A stretch of DNA of 9,398 nucleotides from an uncultured Chromatiaceae bacterium (GCA_946481195.1 CAMLNG010000113.1:1-9398); one strand, 5' to 3'; positions 1 to 7,933 are shown, counted from the first letter of the stretch. Translations and numbers: made by a program. Notes: generated by a model not told the origin, from the letters alone.

Positions 1-375
1 CTGACCTTAAACGTCGCCGCCAACTATGGTGGCCGTTGGGATATTGCACAAGCCGCACAGCAACTCGCGCGGCAGGTCGCTGCCGGGACTTTACGCGCAG
101 AAGACATCGATGAAAATTTACTCGCTAGTCATATCCAAATGCACGAGCAGCCGGAGCTTGATCTGATGATCCGCACCGGCGGTGACATCCGCATCAGCAA
201 TTTTTTGCTGTGGCAGGCTGCCTATGCGGAGCTGCTTTTTATTGATACCTTATGGCCAGATTTTGACGATCAGGTGTTTGCTGACGCTATTGCCAGTTTT
301 GTCAGCCGCGAGCGTCGTTTTGGCTGCACCGGTGCGCAAATTCGCGAGCTGGCTGGCGCAACTGTACAAGGATAA
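1..375 (+). CDS. uppS: Undecaprenyl-diphosphate synthase, C-terminal part (5' end outside window)
   Basis: This cis-prenyltransferase adds eight isopentenyl units to farnesyl diphosphate, giving the C55 carrier lipid used for peptidoglycan and polysaccharide export. The reading frame is open from base 1 and ends at TAA 373-375, leaving 124 residues of a protein normally about 250 long. It opens with the family motif AANYGGRWDI (residues 7-16). At residues 58-69 it has the signature RTGGDIRISNFL, and WQAAYAE ends at Glu77, which aligns with the Mg-binding Glu213 of the E. coli enzyme. WPDF and RERRFG follow near the C-terminus. One difference from E. coli is Asp62 where E. coli has Glu198 in RTGGE; the change is conservative. 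An internal ATG at 139 is not the start, because conserved sequence lies before it. The gene is followed after 5 bases by cdsA, as in many gammaproteobacteria. Family assignment is secure. Confidence 0.96.
   Translation: MTLNVAANYGGRWDIAQAAQQLARQVAAGTLRAEDIDENLLASHIQMHEQPELDLMIRTGGDIRISNFLLWQAAYAELLFIDTLWPDFDDQVFADAIASFVSRERRFGCTGAQIRELAGATVQG
368..372 (+). promoter_or_regulatory. Ribosome binding site deciding the TTG start of cdsA
   Basis: AAGGA lies 8 bases before TTG 381 and overlaps the last codons of uppS. It is the only good Shine-Dalgarno match here, and it supports initiation at a TTG rather than at a later codon. Confidence 0.7.
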
Positions 376-380
376 CGAAT

Positions 381-1241
381 TTGTTTAAACAACGGGTGAT
401 CACAGCCTTAGTGCTGGCACCGCTGGCGCTTGGCGCGGTGTTTTATTTACCGCCGGTCGGCTTTGCTATTTTTCTTGCGACTGCTTTTTCCGTGGCAGCC
501 TGGGAGTGGGCTGGTTTTTGCGGCTGGCATACCCCGAGCAGTAAAACCGCGTTTACAACCTTAATCGCCATGTTATATGGCCTGGTTTATCTTGCGACAC
601 CGTCTGATCTGCACTGGCCGGTCCAAAGTAATTACACGGTTGATGCCCTGTTGTGGCTCGGTGTGATTTGGTGGTTAGTCGCTGTCCTGCTGGTCCTGAG
701 CTTCCGCACCTCGCAAAAACTGTGGTCCCAGTCCCGTATTATCAAAATTTTGATGGGGATCCTGACCTTAGTACCAAGCTTCACGGCGATTTGGCTGGTG
801 CGGCAGGTGAACTATGAACAATCGAGTTTTACCGGTGCCTGGTTGATCTGCCTGATGCTGGGGCTGGTTTGGGCGGCCGATATCGGTGGTTATGTCATCG
901 GTAAACCTTTTGGCAAACATAAATTAATGCCCGACGTCAGCCCGGGCAAAACGCTGGAAGGTTTTGCCGGTGGTCTTTTATTTGTGTTGTTGTTAGTGAC
1001 TGCAGTGGCTGCTAGCCTGCACTGGCCGGAACAAACCACGTTGTGGTTTGGGGCTGCGGTGATCCTGACTATTTTGTCAGTATTTGGTGATTTGTCGGAA
1101 AGTATGTTTAAGCGAGTCGCTGGCCTTAAAGACAGCGGCAGTATTTTTCCAGGCCACGGCGGTATGTTAGATCGGATTGACAGCCTGACCGCTACAGCGC
1201 CGTTATTTGCCATTTTTGTCGCGCTGTTTGGTGGCTTCTGA
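381..1241 (+). CDS. cdsA: Phosphatidate cytidylyltransferase (CDP-diglyceride synthase), TTG start
   Basis: CdsA is an inner-membrane enzyme that joins phosphatidic acid and CTP to make CDP-diacylglycerol, the precursor of all phospholipids. The product is 286 residues, against 285 in E. coli as I recall it. It is strongly hydrophobic with about eight likely membrane segments. The family signature occupies about residues 239-267: Ser241, MFKR, the Lys250-Asp251 pair, PGHGG (257-261), then Asp264-Arg265 and Asp267. A second conserved block, FGKHK followed by VSPGKT, lies near residues 175-190. The TTG start is chosen because it is preceded by AAGGA at 368-372 with an 8-base spacer and gives the usual N-terminus (MFKQRV against MLKYRL in E. 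coli). No ATG or GTG nearby would do so. The Shine-Dalgarno sequence lies inside the end of uppS, and the TGA stop shares its A with the ATG of dxr, so the two are probably translationally coupled. Confidence 0.96.
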   Translation: MFKQRVITALVLAPLALGAVFYLPPVGFAIFLATAFSVAAWEWAGFCGWHTPSSKTAFTTLIAMLYGLVYLATPSDLHWPVQSNYTVDALLWLGVIWWLVAVLLVLSFRTSQKLWSQSRIIKILMGILTLVPSFTAIWLVRQVNYEQSSFTGAWLICLMLGLVWAADIGGYVIGKPFGKHKLMPDVSPGKTLEGFAGGLLFVLLLVTAVAASLHWPEQTTLWFGAAVILTILSVFGDLSESMFKRVAGLKDSGSIFPGHGGMLDRIDSLTATAPLFAIFVALFGGF

Positions 1242-2437
1242 TGCCAAAACAAGTGGTGATTTTAGGCGCGACCGGTTCTATTGGTTGCAGCACGCTTGAT
1301 GTGGTTGCCCAGCATCCTGAGTTGTATCAGGTACTGGCGCTCACCGGCGGAAAACGGCTTGATGTGCTGCTGCAGCAATGCATCGCATTCAGACCACGCT
1401 TCGCTGCGTTAACGGATGCCACAGATGCGGCAGAATTACGCCGGCAGTTGCAACAAGCCGGTATAGCGACCGAAGTGCTGAGCGGTGCGCAGGCGCTGGC
1501 TGATCTCGCAGCGCATCCGGACGCTGATATTGTGATGGCGGCCATTGTTGGTGCAGCCGGTTTGTTGCCAACGCTTGCCGCGGTCAAAGCTGGCAAGACT
1601 GTGTTGCTGGCCAACAAAGAAGCGCTGGTAATGAGTGGCGAGCTGTTTATCCGAGCTGTGCAGCAACATGGCGCCACATTGTTACCAATCGACAGCGAAC
1701 ACAACGCTATTTTCCAGTGCCTGCCAGCGCCTTTACAGCAACATTGTTATCAAAGTGAACTGGCAAGCGCCGGCATTGCTAAAATCCTGCTGACTGGCAG
1801 CGGTGGCCCGTTCCGGCAAAAGCCTCTGACTGAATTTGACCAGATCACCCCTGAACAGGCGGTTGCCCACCCGAACTGGAGTATGGGGAAAAAGATTTCG
1901 GTCGACAGTGCGACCATGATGAACAAAGGCCTGGAATTTATCGAAGCACGCTGGTTGTTTAATTGCGCAGTCAGTGACATTCAGGTGGTGATCCACCCAC
2001 AAAGTATTATTCATTCTATGGTGCAATATACCGACGGCACTGTACTGGCGCAGCTGGGCAATCCTGATATGCGCACACCTATTGCGCACGCGCTGGCGTT
2101 CCCGCAGCGCATCGCGTCTAACGTGAAACCGCTGAACTTTTTTGACGTGCCGGCTTTTACCTTCGAACAGCCGGATTACGGCCGTTATCCTTGTTTATTG
2201 TTGGCGCAGCAGGCTTGCGCTGCCGGACAGGGCGCGACGACTGCGTTAAACGCCGCTAATGAAATCGCTGTAGAGGCGTTTTTAAGCAGCCAAATCCGTT
2301 TCCCGCAGATTGCCGCGCTGAACGAGCGGGTGCTGGCACATTTCGCCGCAACTAAAGTTGCCGAATTGGAAGAGATTTTGGCGCTGGATGCGCAGGCCCG
2401 TAGTTATTCGCAGTTGTTATTAAAGGATTTTGTCTGA
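1241..2437 (+). CDS. dxr: 1-deoxy-D-xylulose 5-phosphate reductoisomerase
   Basis: Dxr (IspC) is the cytosolic enzyme that rearranges and reduces DXP to 2-C-methyl-D-erythritol 4-phosphate with NADPH, the committed step of the MEP isoprenoid pathway and the target of fosmidomycin. The product is 398 residues, the same length as I recall for E. coli. The N-terminal NADPH-binding loop GATGSIG is at residues 9-15, and the LLANKE block follows. The metal ligands are Asp151 and Glu153 in PIDSEHNA and Glu232 in [10 protein letters not shown], each one residue beyond E. coli Asp150, Glu152 and Glu231. The flexible substrate loop [14 protein letters not shown] and the later HPQSIIHSM are also intact. 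The ATG overlaps the cdsA stop (TGATG) with only a weak GGTGG at 1230-1234 before it, suggesting coupled translation. Its place between cdsA and rseP differs from E. coli, where dxr precedes uppS. Confidence 0.97.
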   Translation: MPKQVVILGATGSIGCSTLDVVAQHPELYQVLALTGGKRLDVLLQQCIAFRPRFAALTDATDAAELRRQLQQAGIATEVLSGAQALADLAAHPDADIVMAAIVGAAGLLPTLAAVKAGKTVLLANKEALVMSGELFIRAVQQHGATLLPIDSEHNAIFQCLPAPLQQHCYQSELASAGIAKILLTGSGGPFRQKPLTEFDQITPEQAVAHPNWSMGKKISVDSATMMNKGLEFIEARWLFNCAVSDIQVVIHPQSIIHSMVQYTDGTVLAQLGNPDMRTPIAHALAFPQRIASNVKPLNFFDVPAFTFEQPDYGRYPCLLLAQQACAAGQGATTALNAANEIAVEAFLSSQIRFPQIAALNERVLAHFAATKVAELEEILALDAQARSYSQLLLKDFV

Positions 2438-3789
2438 TGCCAGATTTTCTGTGGAATCTGCTGAGTTTTGTGGTTGCGCTGGGTTTGCTGGTAACTGTGC
2501 ACGAATTTGGTCATTTTTGGGTGGCACGGAAAAACGGCATTCTGGTGAAACGTTTTTCGATTGGTTTTGGCAAAACCCTGTTCAGCTGGCGCGACAAACA
2601 AGGCACTGAATTTGTCATCGCGGCTATACCGCTTGGTGGTTATGTGCGCATGCTGGATGGCCGCGTCGACCCGGTATTGCCACAATTTGCCGATTTGGCC
2701 TTTGACAGCAAAACAGTACCACAACGGATGGCGGTGATTGCCGCAGGCCCTGTGGCAAATTTCCTGTTTGCTATTTTCGCGCTGATGCTGATGTACCTGA
2801 TTGGTGTGCCAAGCTTGCGTCCTGTGGTGGCTGAAGTCGCTCCGGATTCGATCGCGGCCAGGGCTTATCTACCTAATCAGCAGATTGTTGCTGTCAATGG
2901 CGAAACGGTGCAGGACTGGCAAGGCGTGCAGCTGTTGTTACTCGAACAGATTGGCCGCGACAGCGTAACACTGACTATGGCTGACGACACCGACAGTCCG
3001 GGTGCTGATGTACAGCTCGATCTGACCGGCTGGCAGTTTGACCCTGAACATGATTCAGTGTTTGGCAGTCTGGGGATTGTGCCGGTACAAGCCAGACCTT
3101 TACTGGAAGTGGGCGCTGTCCAGCCCGGTAGTCCGGCGGCAGCTGCCGGTCTGCAACTGGATGATAAGTTGCGGGTGCTGGAAGGTGTCGCGCTGACAGA
3201 CTGGGCCAGTATGGTAAAAGTGATCCAGAATAGCCCGGGTAAGACTTTAACTTTAATGATTGAGAGGGCAGGCCAGCCGCTGACGCTCAGCGTAACTCCG
3301 GCGTCGCAGCAAACGGCTGATGGTTTCCATCAGGGCTTTTTGGGTGTGTCACCAAAGGTGAAGCCGGTAGACCCGCAGTATATTCGCACGCTGCAATATG
3401 GTCCGCTGGAAGCGGTCTGGCAGGGCATGCAAAAAACCTGGCAACTGGTGCGCTTAAGCTTTTCAATGGTCGGTAAACTGATTTTCGGCGATGTGTCGGT
3501 GAAACATTTAAGCGGGCCTATTTCGATTGCCCAGGGTGCCGGTAGCAGTGCAGACCTTGGTTTGATTGCGTTTTTATCCTTTCTGGCTTTAATCAGCGTC
3601 AATCTCGGTGTGGTAAATTTACTGCCTCTGCCTATTTTGGACGGCGGCCATTTAATGTATCTTGTCGTGGAACTAATACGCGGCAGGCCGGTCTCTGAGA
3701 AAGCGCAGGAGACAGGTTTTAAAATCGGAGCCTTCGTTCTGCTGATGTTAATGGGAATTGCGCTGCTCAACGATATTTCTCGTTTGTAA
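2437..3789 (+). CDS. rseP: Site-2 intramembrane zinc metalloprotease, sigma-E pathway
   Basis: RseP cuts the anti-sigma factor RseA within the inner membrane after DegS has made the first cut, freeing sigma-E when outer-membrane protein assembly fails. It also clears remnant signal peptides. The product is 450 residues, the same as in E. coli. The zinc site HEFGH is at residues 22-26 (His22, Glu23, His26) in the first membrane segment, and the third ligand is Asp402 in the LDGG motif of a C-terminal membrane segment, at the same numbers as in E. coli. Two periplasmic PDZ domains fill roughly residues 125-310; the second contains GSPAAAAGL. The family motif SGPISIA precedes the C-terminal active-site segment. 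A good Shine-Dalgarno, AAAGGA (2422-2427), lies 9 bases before the ATG, which overlaps the dxr stop (TGATG). A possible sigma-E promoter for bamA lies within its 3' end. Confidence 0.97.
   Translation: MPDFLWNLLSFVVALGLLVTVHEFGHFWVARKNGILVKRFSIGFGKTLFSWRDKQGTEFVIAAIPLGGYVRMLDGRVDPVLPQFADLAFDSKTVPQRMAVIAAGPVANFLFAIFALMLMYLIGVPSLRPVVAEVAPDSIAARAYLPNQQIVAVNGETVQDWQGVQLLLLEQIGRDSVTLTMADDTDSPGADVQLDLTGWQFDPEHDSVFGSLGIVPVQARPLLEVGAVQPGSPAAAAGLQLDDKLRVLEGVALTDWASMVKVIQNSPGKTLTLMIERAGQPLTLSVTPASQQTADGFHQGFLGVSPKVKPVDPQYIRTLQYGPLEAVWQGMQKTWQLVRLSFSMVGKLIFGDVSVKHLSGPISIAQGAGSSADLGLIAFLSFLALISVNLGVVNLLPLPILDGGHLMYLVVELIRGRPVSEKAQETGFKIGAFVLLMLMGIALLNDISRL
3669..3698 (+). promoter_or_regulatory. Possible sigma-E promoter for bamA, inside rseP
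   Basis: GGAACTA at 3669-3675 matches six of seven bases of the sigma-E -35 consensus GGAACTT. TCTGA at 3694-3698 matches a known form of the -10, but the spacer is 18 rather than the usual 16 or so; at 16 bases the sequence is TCTCT (3692-3696). It lies about 120 bases before the bamA start. The codons involved (CTA ATA) look uncommon in this gene. A sigma-E promoter for bamA is known in E. coli, so the position is plausible, but the spacing keeps this tentative. Confidence 0.3.
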
Positions 3790-3815
3790 TAACTAATCAT
3801 AAGTAGTCCAAAACA

Positions 3816-6305
3816 ATGACAATTAAACGATTAGTAGCTGCGATGTGGCTGGCCTCTGCCAGCGCGTCGGTGCTCGCTGAACAATCTTTTACTGTACAAG
3901 ACATTCAGGTGGAAGGCTTACAACGCGTCGCTTTAGGTGCAGCCCTGAATAATTTACCGTTTAACATCGGTGACACAGTTACAGAATATACCTTATCTAA
4001 AAGTATCAAGACCTTATATGCAGCCGGCCATTTTGATGAAATCACAGTGCTGCGCGATGGCAATGCCATTATTTACCGGGTGAAAGAACGTCCGACCATC
4101 AATGCCGTGGAATTTGACGGCAACAAAGACATCAAAGAAGAACAGTTACAGGAAAGTCTGACCAACCAGAAGATCATCGTCGGTGAGCAGCTGGACAAAA
4201 CCATTATCCGCGAACTGGAAAATGGCCTGACCGAATTCTTCCATGGCGTCGGTAAATACAACGCCAAAGTCGAAATCAAACTGACTTATCTGCCGCGTAA
4301 TCGCGTCAATCTGAAGCTTGAATTCAAAGAAGGCGACGCTGCGTCTGTGCGTCAAATCAATATCGTCGGTAATGAACTGTTCAGCGATGAAGAGATCATG
4401 AAAGACATTGAGTCGATGGTTGATTTGCCGTGGTGGCGTTTTATGTCATCAGACCGCTATCAGAAAGATACGCTGAAGGGCGATTTGGAAAAGATCCGCA
4501 GTTATTATTTAGACCGCGGCTACCTGCGCTTTGATATCGAATCCAATACTGTTGCTGTCAGCCCGGATAAAAATTCTGTGTATGTGACGCTGCAAGTGAA
4601 AGAAGGCGTGCAATACACCATCAAAGGCATTGAGTTCGTCGGTGACCTGATTGGCCAGGATGAGCTGATTAAAGCCATGCTGCCGTTAAAAGACGGTCAG
4701 CTTTATAACGGCGCCTTAGTTACTTACACCGAAGAGAGTATCGCCAAGTTCCTGGCCAGCTTCGGTTATGCCAACTCGAAAGTTCGCACCAGCACCAACA
4801 TCAACGATGACACCAAAGAAGTGGCGTTATCGATTAACGTTGCACCTGGCAAACGCGTCTATGTCAACCGCATTGCTGTGACTGGTAACGCGTCGACCAA
4901 AGACGAAGTTATCCGTCGTGAAATGCGCCAGATGGAAGGTTCTTGGTTATCCAATGACCGGCTGGAGATGTCAAAACTCTTTATCCAGCGTCTGCCGTAT
5001 ATTGAAAAGGTTGAGTTTGAAACTAAAGATGTACCGGGTGTAGATGACAAAGTCGATGTGACTTTTAAAATTAAAGAACGGCCGTCAGGCAGTTTTAACG
5101 CCGGTGTGTCTTTTGGTAGCTATCAGGGCCTGGCGTTCCAGTTTGGCGTGGAGCAGCAAAGCTTCCTCGGCAGCGGTAACTCGGCTGGTATTAGTTTTAA
5201 TACCAACAAGTATCAGAAGTCCGTCAATTTATCTTTCACCGACCCGTATTTCACGCTCAATGGTGTCAGCTTGGGTGGTTCGGTGTTCTATTCCGACTTC
5301 GACGGCAGCCGAGCCGGCCTTGAAGCCTATAACCAGAAGAGTTACGGTACAGGGGTTAACTTTGGTTATCCGCTGAACGACTTTAACCGGTTAAATTTTG
5401 GCGTCAACGTGGTGTGGAACGACATCAATTCGATTCAGGAATTTGACCAAATCCGCCATTTCCGTGGTGTATTGATTGATGCGGCGAATCCGGATGCTGC
5501 TTACAAGTTTACCAACTACGAACTGTTAGCCGGCTGGGTCATGAGTACGTTAAACCGCGGGACATTCCCAACGGATGGTTCGTACCTCGGAGCCAATATC
5601 AAAGTCACGACGCCAAATTCGGATTTGACCTATTTCAAAACTAACTTTGAAGCGCGGCATTATATTCCGCTGAGCAGTGACCATGCCTGGTCGTTCCTGA
5701 GTAAGCTTGAATTGGGATATGGTAACGGTTACGGCAGTGAAAATGGTTATGACCACACATTGCCGTTTAACGACAGTTTCTATGCCGGTGGTCAGAACTT
5801 CCGTGGTTTCGAAAACCGCGTCATCGGTCCGCGTGCGGTTTACCGTTATGTCAGTGCGATACCGGGTTTACCGGATCCGTTTAATGGTTCATCCAGTGGT
5901 CTGCCAAATTCGTCAAAGTATGATACTTATCAGGTGTCACGTCGCTCCTTCGGTGGTAACGCGATGGCAATTGGTACGTTGGAGCTGATTACCCCAACAC
6001 CATTCCTGAAAGAAGATTATGCCAACTCAGTACGGACCAGTCTGTTCGTCGACGCCGGTAACGTCTGGGATACAGAATTTGACATCAGCCGCTATGACGG
6101 ATTGACTCAGGCACTGGATTCCTCGTATTACCAGCCGGGTTTGCTGGATTATTCAGATGCAGGTATGATGCGCGTTTCGGCCGGTTTAACAGTGCAATGG
6201 ATCTCTCCGATGGGCCCATTAACCTTTAGTCTCGCGAAGATCATCCGCAAATATGAAGGTGATGAGCAAGAGAACTTTAGCTTCAACATCGGTACTACAT
6301 TCTAA
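3816..6305 (+). CDS. bamA: Outer membrane protein assembly factor BamA (Omp85)
   Basis: BamA is the essential outer-membrane core of the BAM complex, which folds and inserts beta-barrel proteins. The product is 829 residues against 810 in E. coli. A signal peptide ends at SVLA (cleavage after Ala21). Five periplasmic POTRA domains fill about residues 24-420; the RREMRQMEG block contains Glu369, aligning with the E. coli POTRA5 residue (Glu373) implicated in BamD contact. A 16-strand barrel follows, with DPYF, FPTDGS and the barrel-lid motif Phe662-Arg663-Gly664-Phe665 in loop 6, then GGNAMA and ITPTPF. The last residues, NFSFNIGTTF, end in the aromatic residue expected of a barrel-targeting signal. 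Loop 6 has FRGF where E. coli has VRGF, with the invariant Arg kept. The translation contains no cysteine, so the E. coli loop-6 disulfide is absent. The gene follows rseP after 26 bases with only a weak Shine-Dalgarno (TAAGTAG, 3800-3806). Confidence 0.98.
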   Translation: MTIKRLVAAMWLASASASVLAEQSFTVQDIQVEGLQRVALGAALNNLPFNIGDTVTEYTLSKSIKTLYAAGHFDEITVLRDGNAIIYRVKERPTINAVEFDGNKDIKEEQLQESLTNQKIIVGEQLDKTIIRELENGLTEFFHGVGKYNAKVEIKLTYLPRNRVNLKLEFKEGDAASVRQINIVGNELFSDEEIMKDIESMVDLPWWRFMSSDRYQKDTLKGDLEKIRSYYLDRGYLRFDIESNTVAVSPDKNSVYVTLQVKEGVQYTIKGIEFVGDLIGQDELIKAMLPLKDGQLYNGALVTYTEESIAKFLASFGYANSKVRTSTNINDDTKEVALSINVAPGKRVYVNRIAVTGNASTKDEVIRREMRQMEGSWLSNDRLEMSKLFIQRLPYIEKVEFETKDVPGVDDKVDVTFKIKERPSGSFNAGVSFGSYQGLAFQFGVEQQSFLGSGNSAGISFNTNKYQKSVNLSFTDPYFTLNGVSLGGSVFYSDFDGSRAGLEAYNQKSYGTGVNFGYPLNDFNRLNFGVNVVWNDINSIQEFDQIRHFRGVLIDAANPDAAYKFTNYELLAGWVMSTLNRGTFPTDGSYLGANIKVTTPNSDLTYFKTNFEARHYIPLSSDHAWSFLSKLELGYGNGYGSENGYDHTLPFNDSFYAGGQNFRGFENRVIGPRAVYRYVSAIPGLPDPFNGSSSGLPNSSKYDTYQVSRRSFGGNAMAIGTLELITPTPFLKEDYANSVRTSLFVDAGNVWDTEFDISRYDGLTQALDSSYYQPGLLDYSDAGMMRVSAGLTVQWISPMGPLTFSLAKIIRKYEGDEQENFSFNIGTTF

Positions 6306-6332
6306 AAAATATTATTCGAGGTAATAGGAAAC

Positions 6333-6848
6333 ATGTTTAAGTCAGCTTTTTCTAAAACAGCATTGTTAGTTGCCGGTGTGATGATGGCGGGTGCCGTCTC
6401 TGCTAAAGAAATGAAAATCGGTTTTGTTGATGTACGTGAAGTGTTTTCGCAACTGCCACAAGCAGCGAAATTACAGGAAACGATGAAAGCCGAATTCGGT
6501 GGCAAGATTGCTGAAGTGCAAAAACTGGAAAAAGACATCGCCTTCAACGTTGAGAAATTCAAACGTGACGGTTCAACGATGAGCGAAGACCAGAAGAAAA
6601 AACTGCAGGAAGATATCGGCAAGCAGCAACAGCAGTACGAACAACTGGCTCGTCCACTGTCTGAGCAAATCCGCGCCCGTGAAAACGAAGAGCGTAATAA
6701 ACTGCAGGCGCTGATCAAATCAGCCATCGACCAAATCGCAGCAAAAGAACAATATGACGTCGTATTAAATGCTGAAGCGGCAGTGTATGCCAAACCAGAA
6801 TACAACATCTCTTCAGCTGTTGTTGCTCAGGTTAGCAAAGCGAAATAA
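6333..6848 (+). CDS. skp: Periplasmic chaperone Skp (OmpH family)
   Basis: Skp is a trimeric periplasmic chaperone that holds unfolded outer-membrane proteins on their way to BamA. The product is 171 residues, slightly longer than the 161 of E. coli. A signal peptide with Lys3 and Lys8, a hydrophobic core and GAVSA gives cleavage after Ala24. The mature start KIGFVDVREVFSQLP is the first strand and helix of the family's trimerisation body. Residues from about 45 to 140 are rich in Lys, Glu and Gln and fit the long coiled-coil tentacles, and the C-terminal YDVVLNAEAAVYA returns to the body. Two Shine-Dalgarno-like stretches precede the ATG: GAGG (6318-6321, 11-base spacer) and AGGA (6326-6329, only 3 bases away); the former is more usefully placed. 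Its TAA stop overlaps the lpxD ATG. Its place between bamA and lpxD is the classic arrangement. Confidence 0.96.
   Translation: MFKSAFSKTALLVAGVMMAGAVSAKEMKIGFVDVREVFSQLPQAAKLQETMKAEFGGKIAEVQKLEKDIAFNVEKFKRDGSTMSEDQKKKLQEDIGKQQQQYEQLARPLSEQIRARENEERNKLQALIKSAIDQIAAKEQYDVVLNAEAAVYAKPEYNISSAVVAQVSKAK
6639..6664 (+). promoter_or_regulatory. Weak candidate sigma-E promoter for lpxD, inside skp
   Basis: GAACAA at 6639-6644 keeps the most conserved part (GAAC) of the sigma-E -35, and TCTGA follows at 6660-6664 after 15 bases. It lies about 180 bases before lpxD. In E. coli lpxD has been reported to have an internal sigma-E promoter. The last two -35 bases do not match, so this is no more than a candidate. 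Confidence 0.18.
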
Positions 6849-7897
6849 TGTCAGCTTTTACCCTGCTTGAATTGGCTCAGTTGTTATCAGCTGAGCTACA
6901 CGGAGACGGCGCTGAGATCATCAGCGCCGTTGCCACATTAGAAAATGCTGCTTCAGGGCAGATCACTTTTCTGTCCAATAGTAAATATCGCAAGTATCTG
7001 CAGCAAACCCAGGCGTCTGTGGTCTTGCTGACAGCCGCGGATTTAGAATTTTGTCCGGTTGCAGCATTGGTCGTGCCTGATCCTTATGTCGCTTTTGCCA
7101 AAGTCGCACAGCTACTGGATACCACCCCACGCGCTGCCACTGGTATAGCATCGACCGCACAGATCGCGACCGATGCCAGCATCGGCCAGAATGTTGCTAT
7201 CGGCCACCATGTGGTGATTAGCGCCGGCGCTGTGATTGGCGATAATGTACAAATCGGTCCGGGTTGTTTTATCGGCGAAGGGGCAGTGATTGGAGCCGGC
7301 TGTAAAATCTGGGCCAATGTCAGTATTTATCACCGGGTACGGCTCGGTGCGGATTGCATTGTACACAGTGGTGCCGTGCTGGGTGCTGATGGTTTTGGCT
7401 TTGCCAACCAACGCGGCAACTGGCTGAAGATCCCGCAGGTTGGCACCGTCGTCATTGGCGACCGCTGTGAGATTGGTGCCAGCACCACTATCGACCGCGG
7501 GGCGTTAGAAGATACTGTGATTGGTACCAACTGCATTATCGACAATCAGGTACAAATCGCCCACAACGTGCAAATTGGTGACCATACCGCTATCGCCGGC
7601 TGTACTGTCGTGGCAGGCAGTACTAAGATTGGCAAATATTGCATCATCGGTGGCGCCTGTGCCATCAATGGCCACATGGAGATCTGCGACGGCGTGCAGA
7701 TCACCGGCATGTCGATGATCATAAAATCCATCACCGAAAAAGGGATTTACTCGTCGGGGATGCCAGCTGCAACCAACCTGGAATGGCGCAAAAACAGTGC
7801 CCGTTACCGGCAGCTGGATCAGATGTATCAGCGTTTGCGTGAACTGGAGCAGCAAGTGGCTGCCCTGACACCTGCCGCCGGCCCGGCTGCCGAATAA
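6848..7897 (+). CDS. lpxD: UDP-3-O-(3-hydroxyacyl)glucosamine N-acyltransferase
   Basis: LpxD transfers a 3-hydroxyacyl chain from acyl carrier protein to the 2-amino group of UDP-3-O-acylglucosamine, the third step of lipid A synthesis, in the cytosol. The product is 349 residues (E. coli 341). Residues 1 to about 100 are the uridine-binding N-terminal domain (ELHGDG, then [13 protein letters not shown]). About 105-310 are hexapeptide repeats of the IGxxxxI type forming a left-handed beta helix, and a C-terminal helix begins near 315 ([11 protein letters not shown]). The catalytic base is His239 in QIAHNV, at the E. coli number, and TTIDRGAL and GADGFGFA are conserved. The short tail, rich in Ala and Pro after residue 340, looks dispensable. 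The ATG shares its A with the skp stop (TAATG), and no strong Shine-Dalgarno precedes it, so translation probably depends on skp. Confidence 0.97.
   Translation: MSAFTLLELAQLLSAELHGDGAEIISAVATLENAASGQITFLSNSKYRKYLQQTQASVVLLTAADLEFCPVAALVVPDPYVAFAKVAQLLDTTPRAATGIASTAQIATDASIGQNVAIGHHVVISAGAVIGDNVQIGPGCFIGEGAVIGAGCKIWANVSIYHRVRLGADCIVHSGAVLGADGFGFANQRGNWLKIPQVGTVVIGDRCEIGASTTIDRGALEDTVIGTNCIIDNQVQIAHNVQIGDHTAIAGCTVVAGSTKIGKYCIIGGACAINGHMEICDGVQITGMSMIIKSITEKGIYSSGMPAATNLEWRKNSARYRQLDQMYQRLRELEQQVAALTPAAGPAAE
6906..6930 (+). repeat. Perfect 10-bp inverted repeat (hairpin) near the start of lpxD
   Basis: ACGGCGCTGA (6906-6915) and TCAGCGCCGT (6921-6930) are exact reverse complements separated by the 5-base loop GATCA. 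In the mRNA this is a strong stem about 58 bases after the lpxD start. It is not followed by a T-run, so it is not an intrinsic terminator. It lies in codons 20-28, in a stretch less constrained in protein sequence. Whether it has a role is unknown. Confidence 0.6.
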
Positions 7898-7926
7898 GCA
7901 CGGGACGGCAACGCTTCTTTTCAGAC

Positions 7927-7933
7927 AGAGGAA
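7927..7933 (+). promoter_or_regulatory. Ribosome binding site deciding the TTG start of fabZ
   Basis: AGAGGAA lies 5 bases before TTG 7939 in the 41-base lpxD-fabZ gap. It is a good Shine-Dalgarno match and fixes the TTG as the start. The rest of the gap shows no terminator or promoter I can support. Confidence 0.75.

Noticed and set aside
1032..1050. 8-bp inverted repeat with a 3-base loop in cdsA
   Set aside because: Chance-level for the window length and no T-run follows; it encodes normal cdsA sequence.
2134..2160. GAACTT inside dxr as a sigma-E promoter for rseP
   Set aside because: No TC-type -10 at a workable distance; the bases encode ordinary dxr residues.
3785..3815. AT-rich rseP-bamA gap as a sigma-70 promoter
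   Set aside because: TGTAAT at 3785-3790 resembles a -10, but no acceptable -35 lies 16-18 bases upstream.
5382..5395. Perfect 14-bp palindrome TTTAACCGGTTAAA in bamA
   Set aside because: About one such palindrome in two windows of this size is expected by chance, and it lies in coding sequence with no promoter nearby.
5104..5988. Plus-strand open frames in other phases within bamA
   Set aside because: Basic, low-complexity translations fully inside a conserved gene; no ribosome binding site evidence.
6272..6305. GAACTT near the end of bamA as a sigma-E promoter for skp
   Set aside because: The -35 match is perfect, but no -10 stands 15-18 bases away; TCTAA at 6301-6305 is 23 bases distant, and GAACTT encodes conserved Glu-Asn-Phe of the BamA C-terminus.
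7681..7702. 7-bp inverted repeat GATCTGC...GCAGATC in lpxD
   Set aside because: Expected several times by chance in a window of this size; explained by coding sequence.
7100..7720. Repeated ATTGG/ATCGG-type DNA motifs in lpxD (and in lpxA)
   Set aside because: These are codons for the hexapeptide repeats of the beta helix, not a DNA repeat array.
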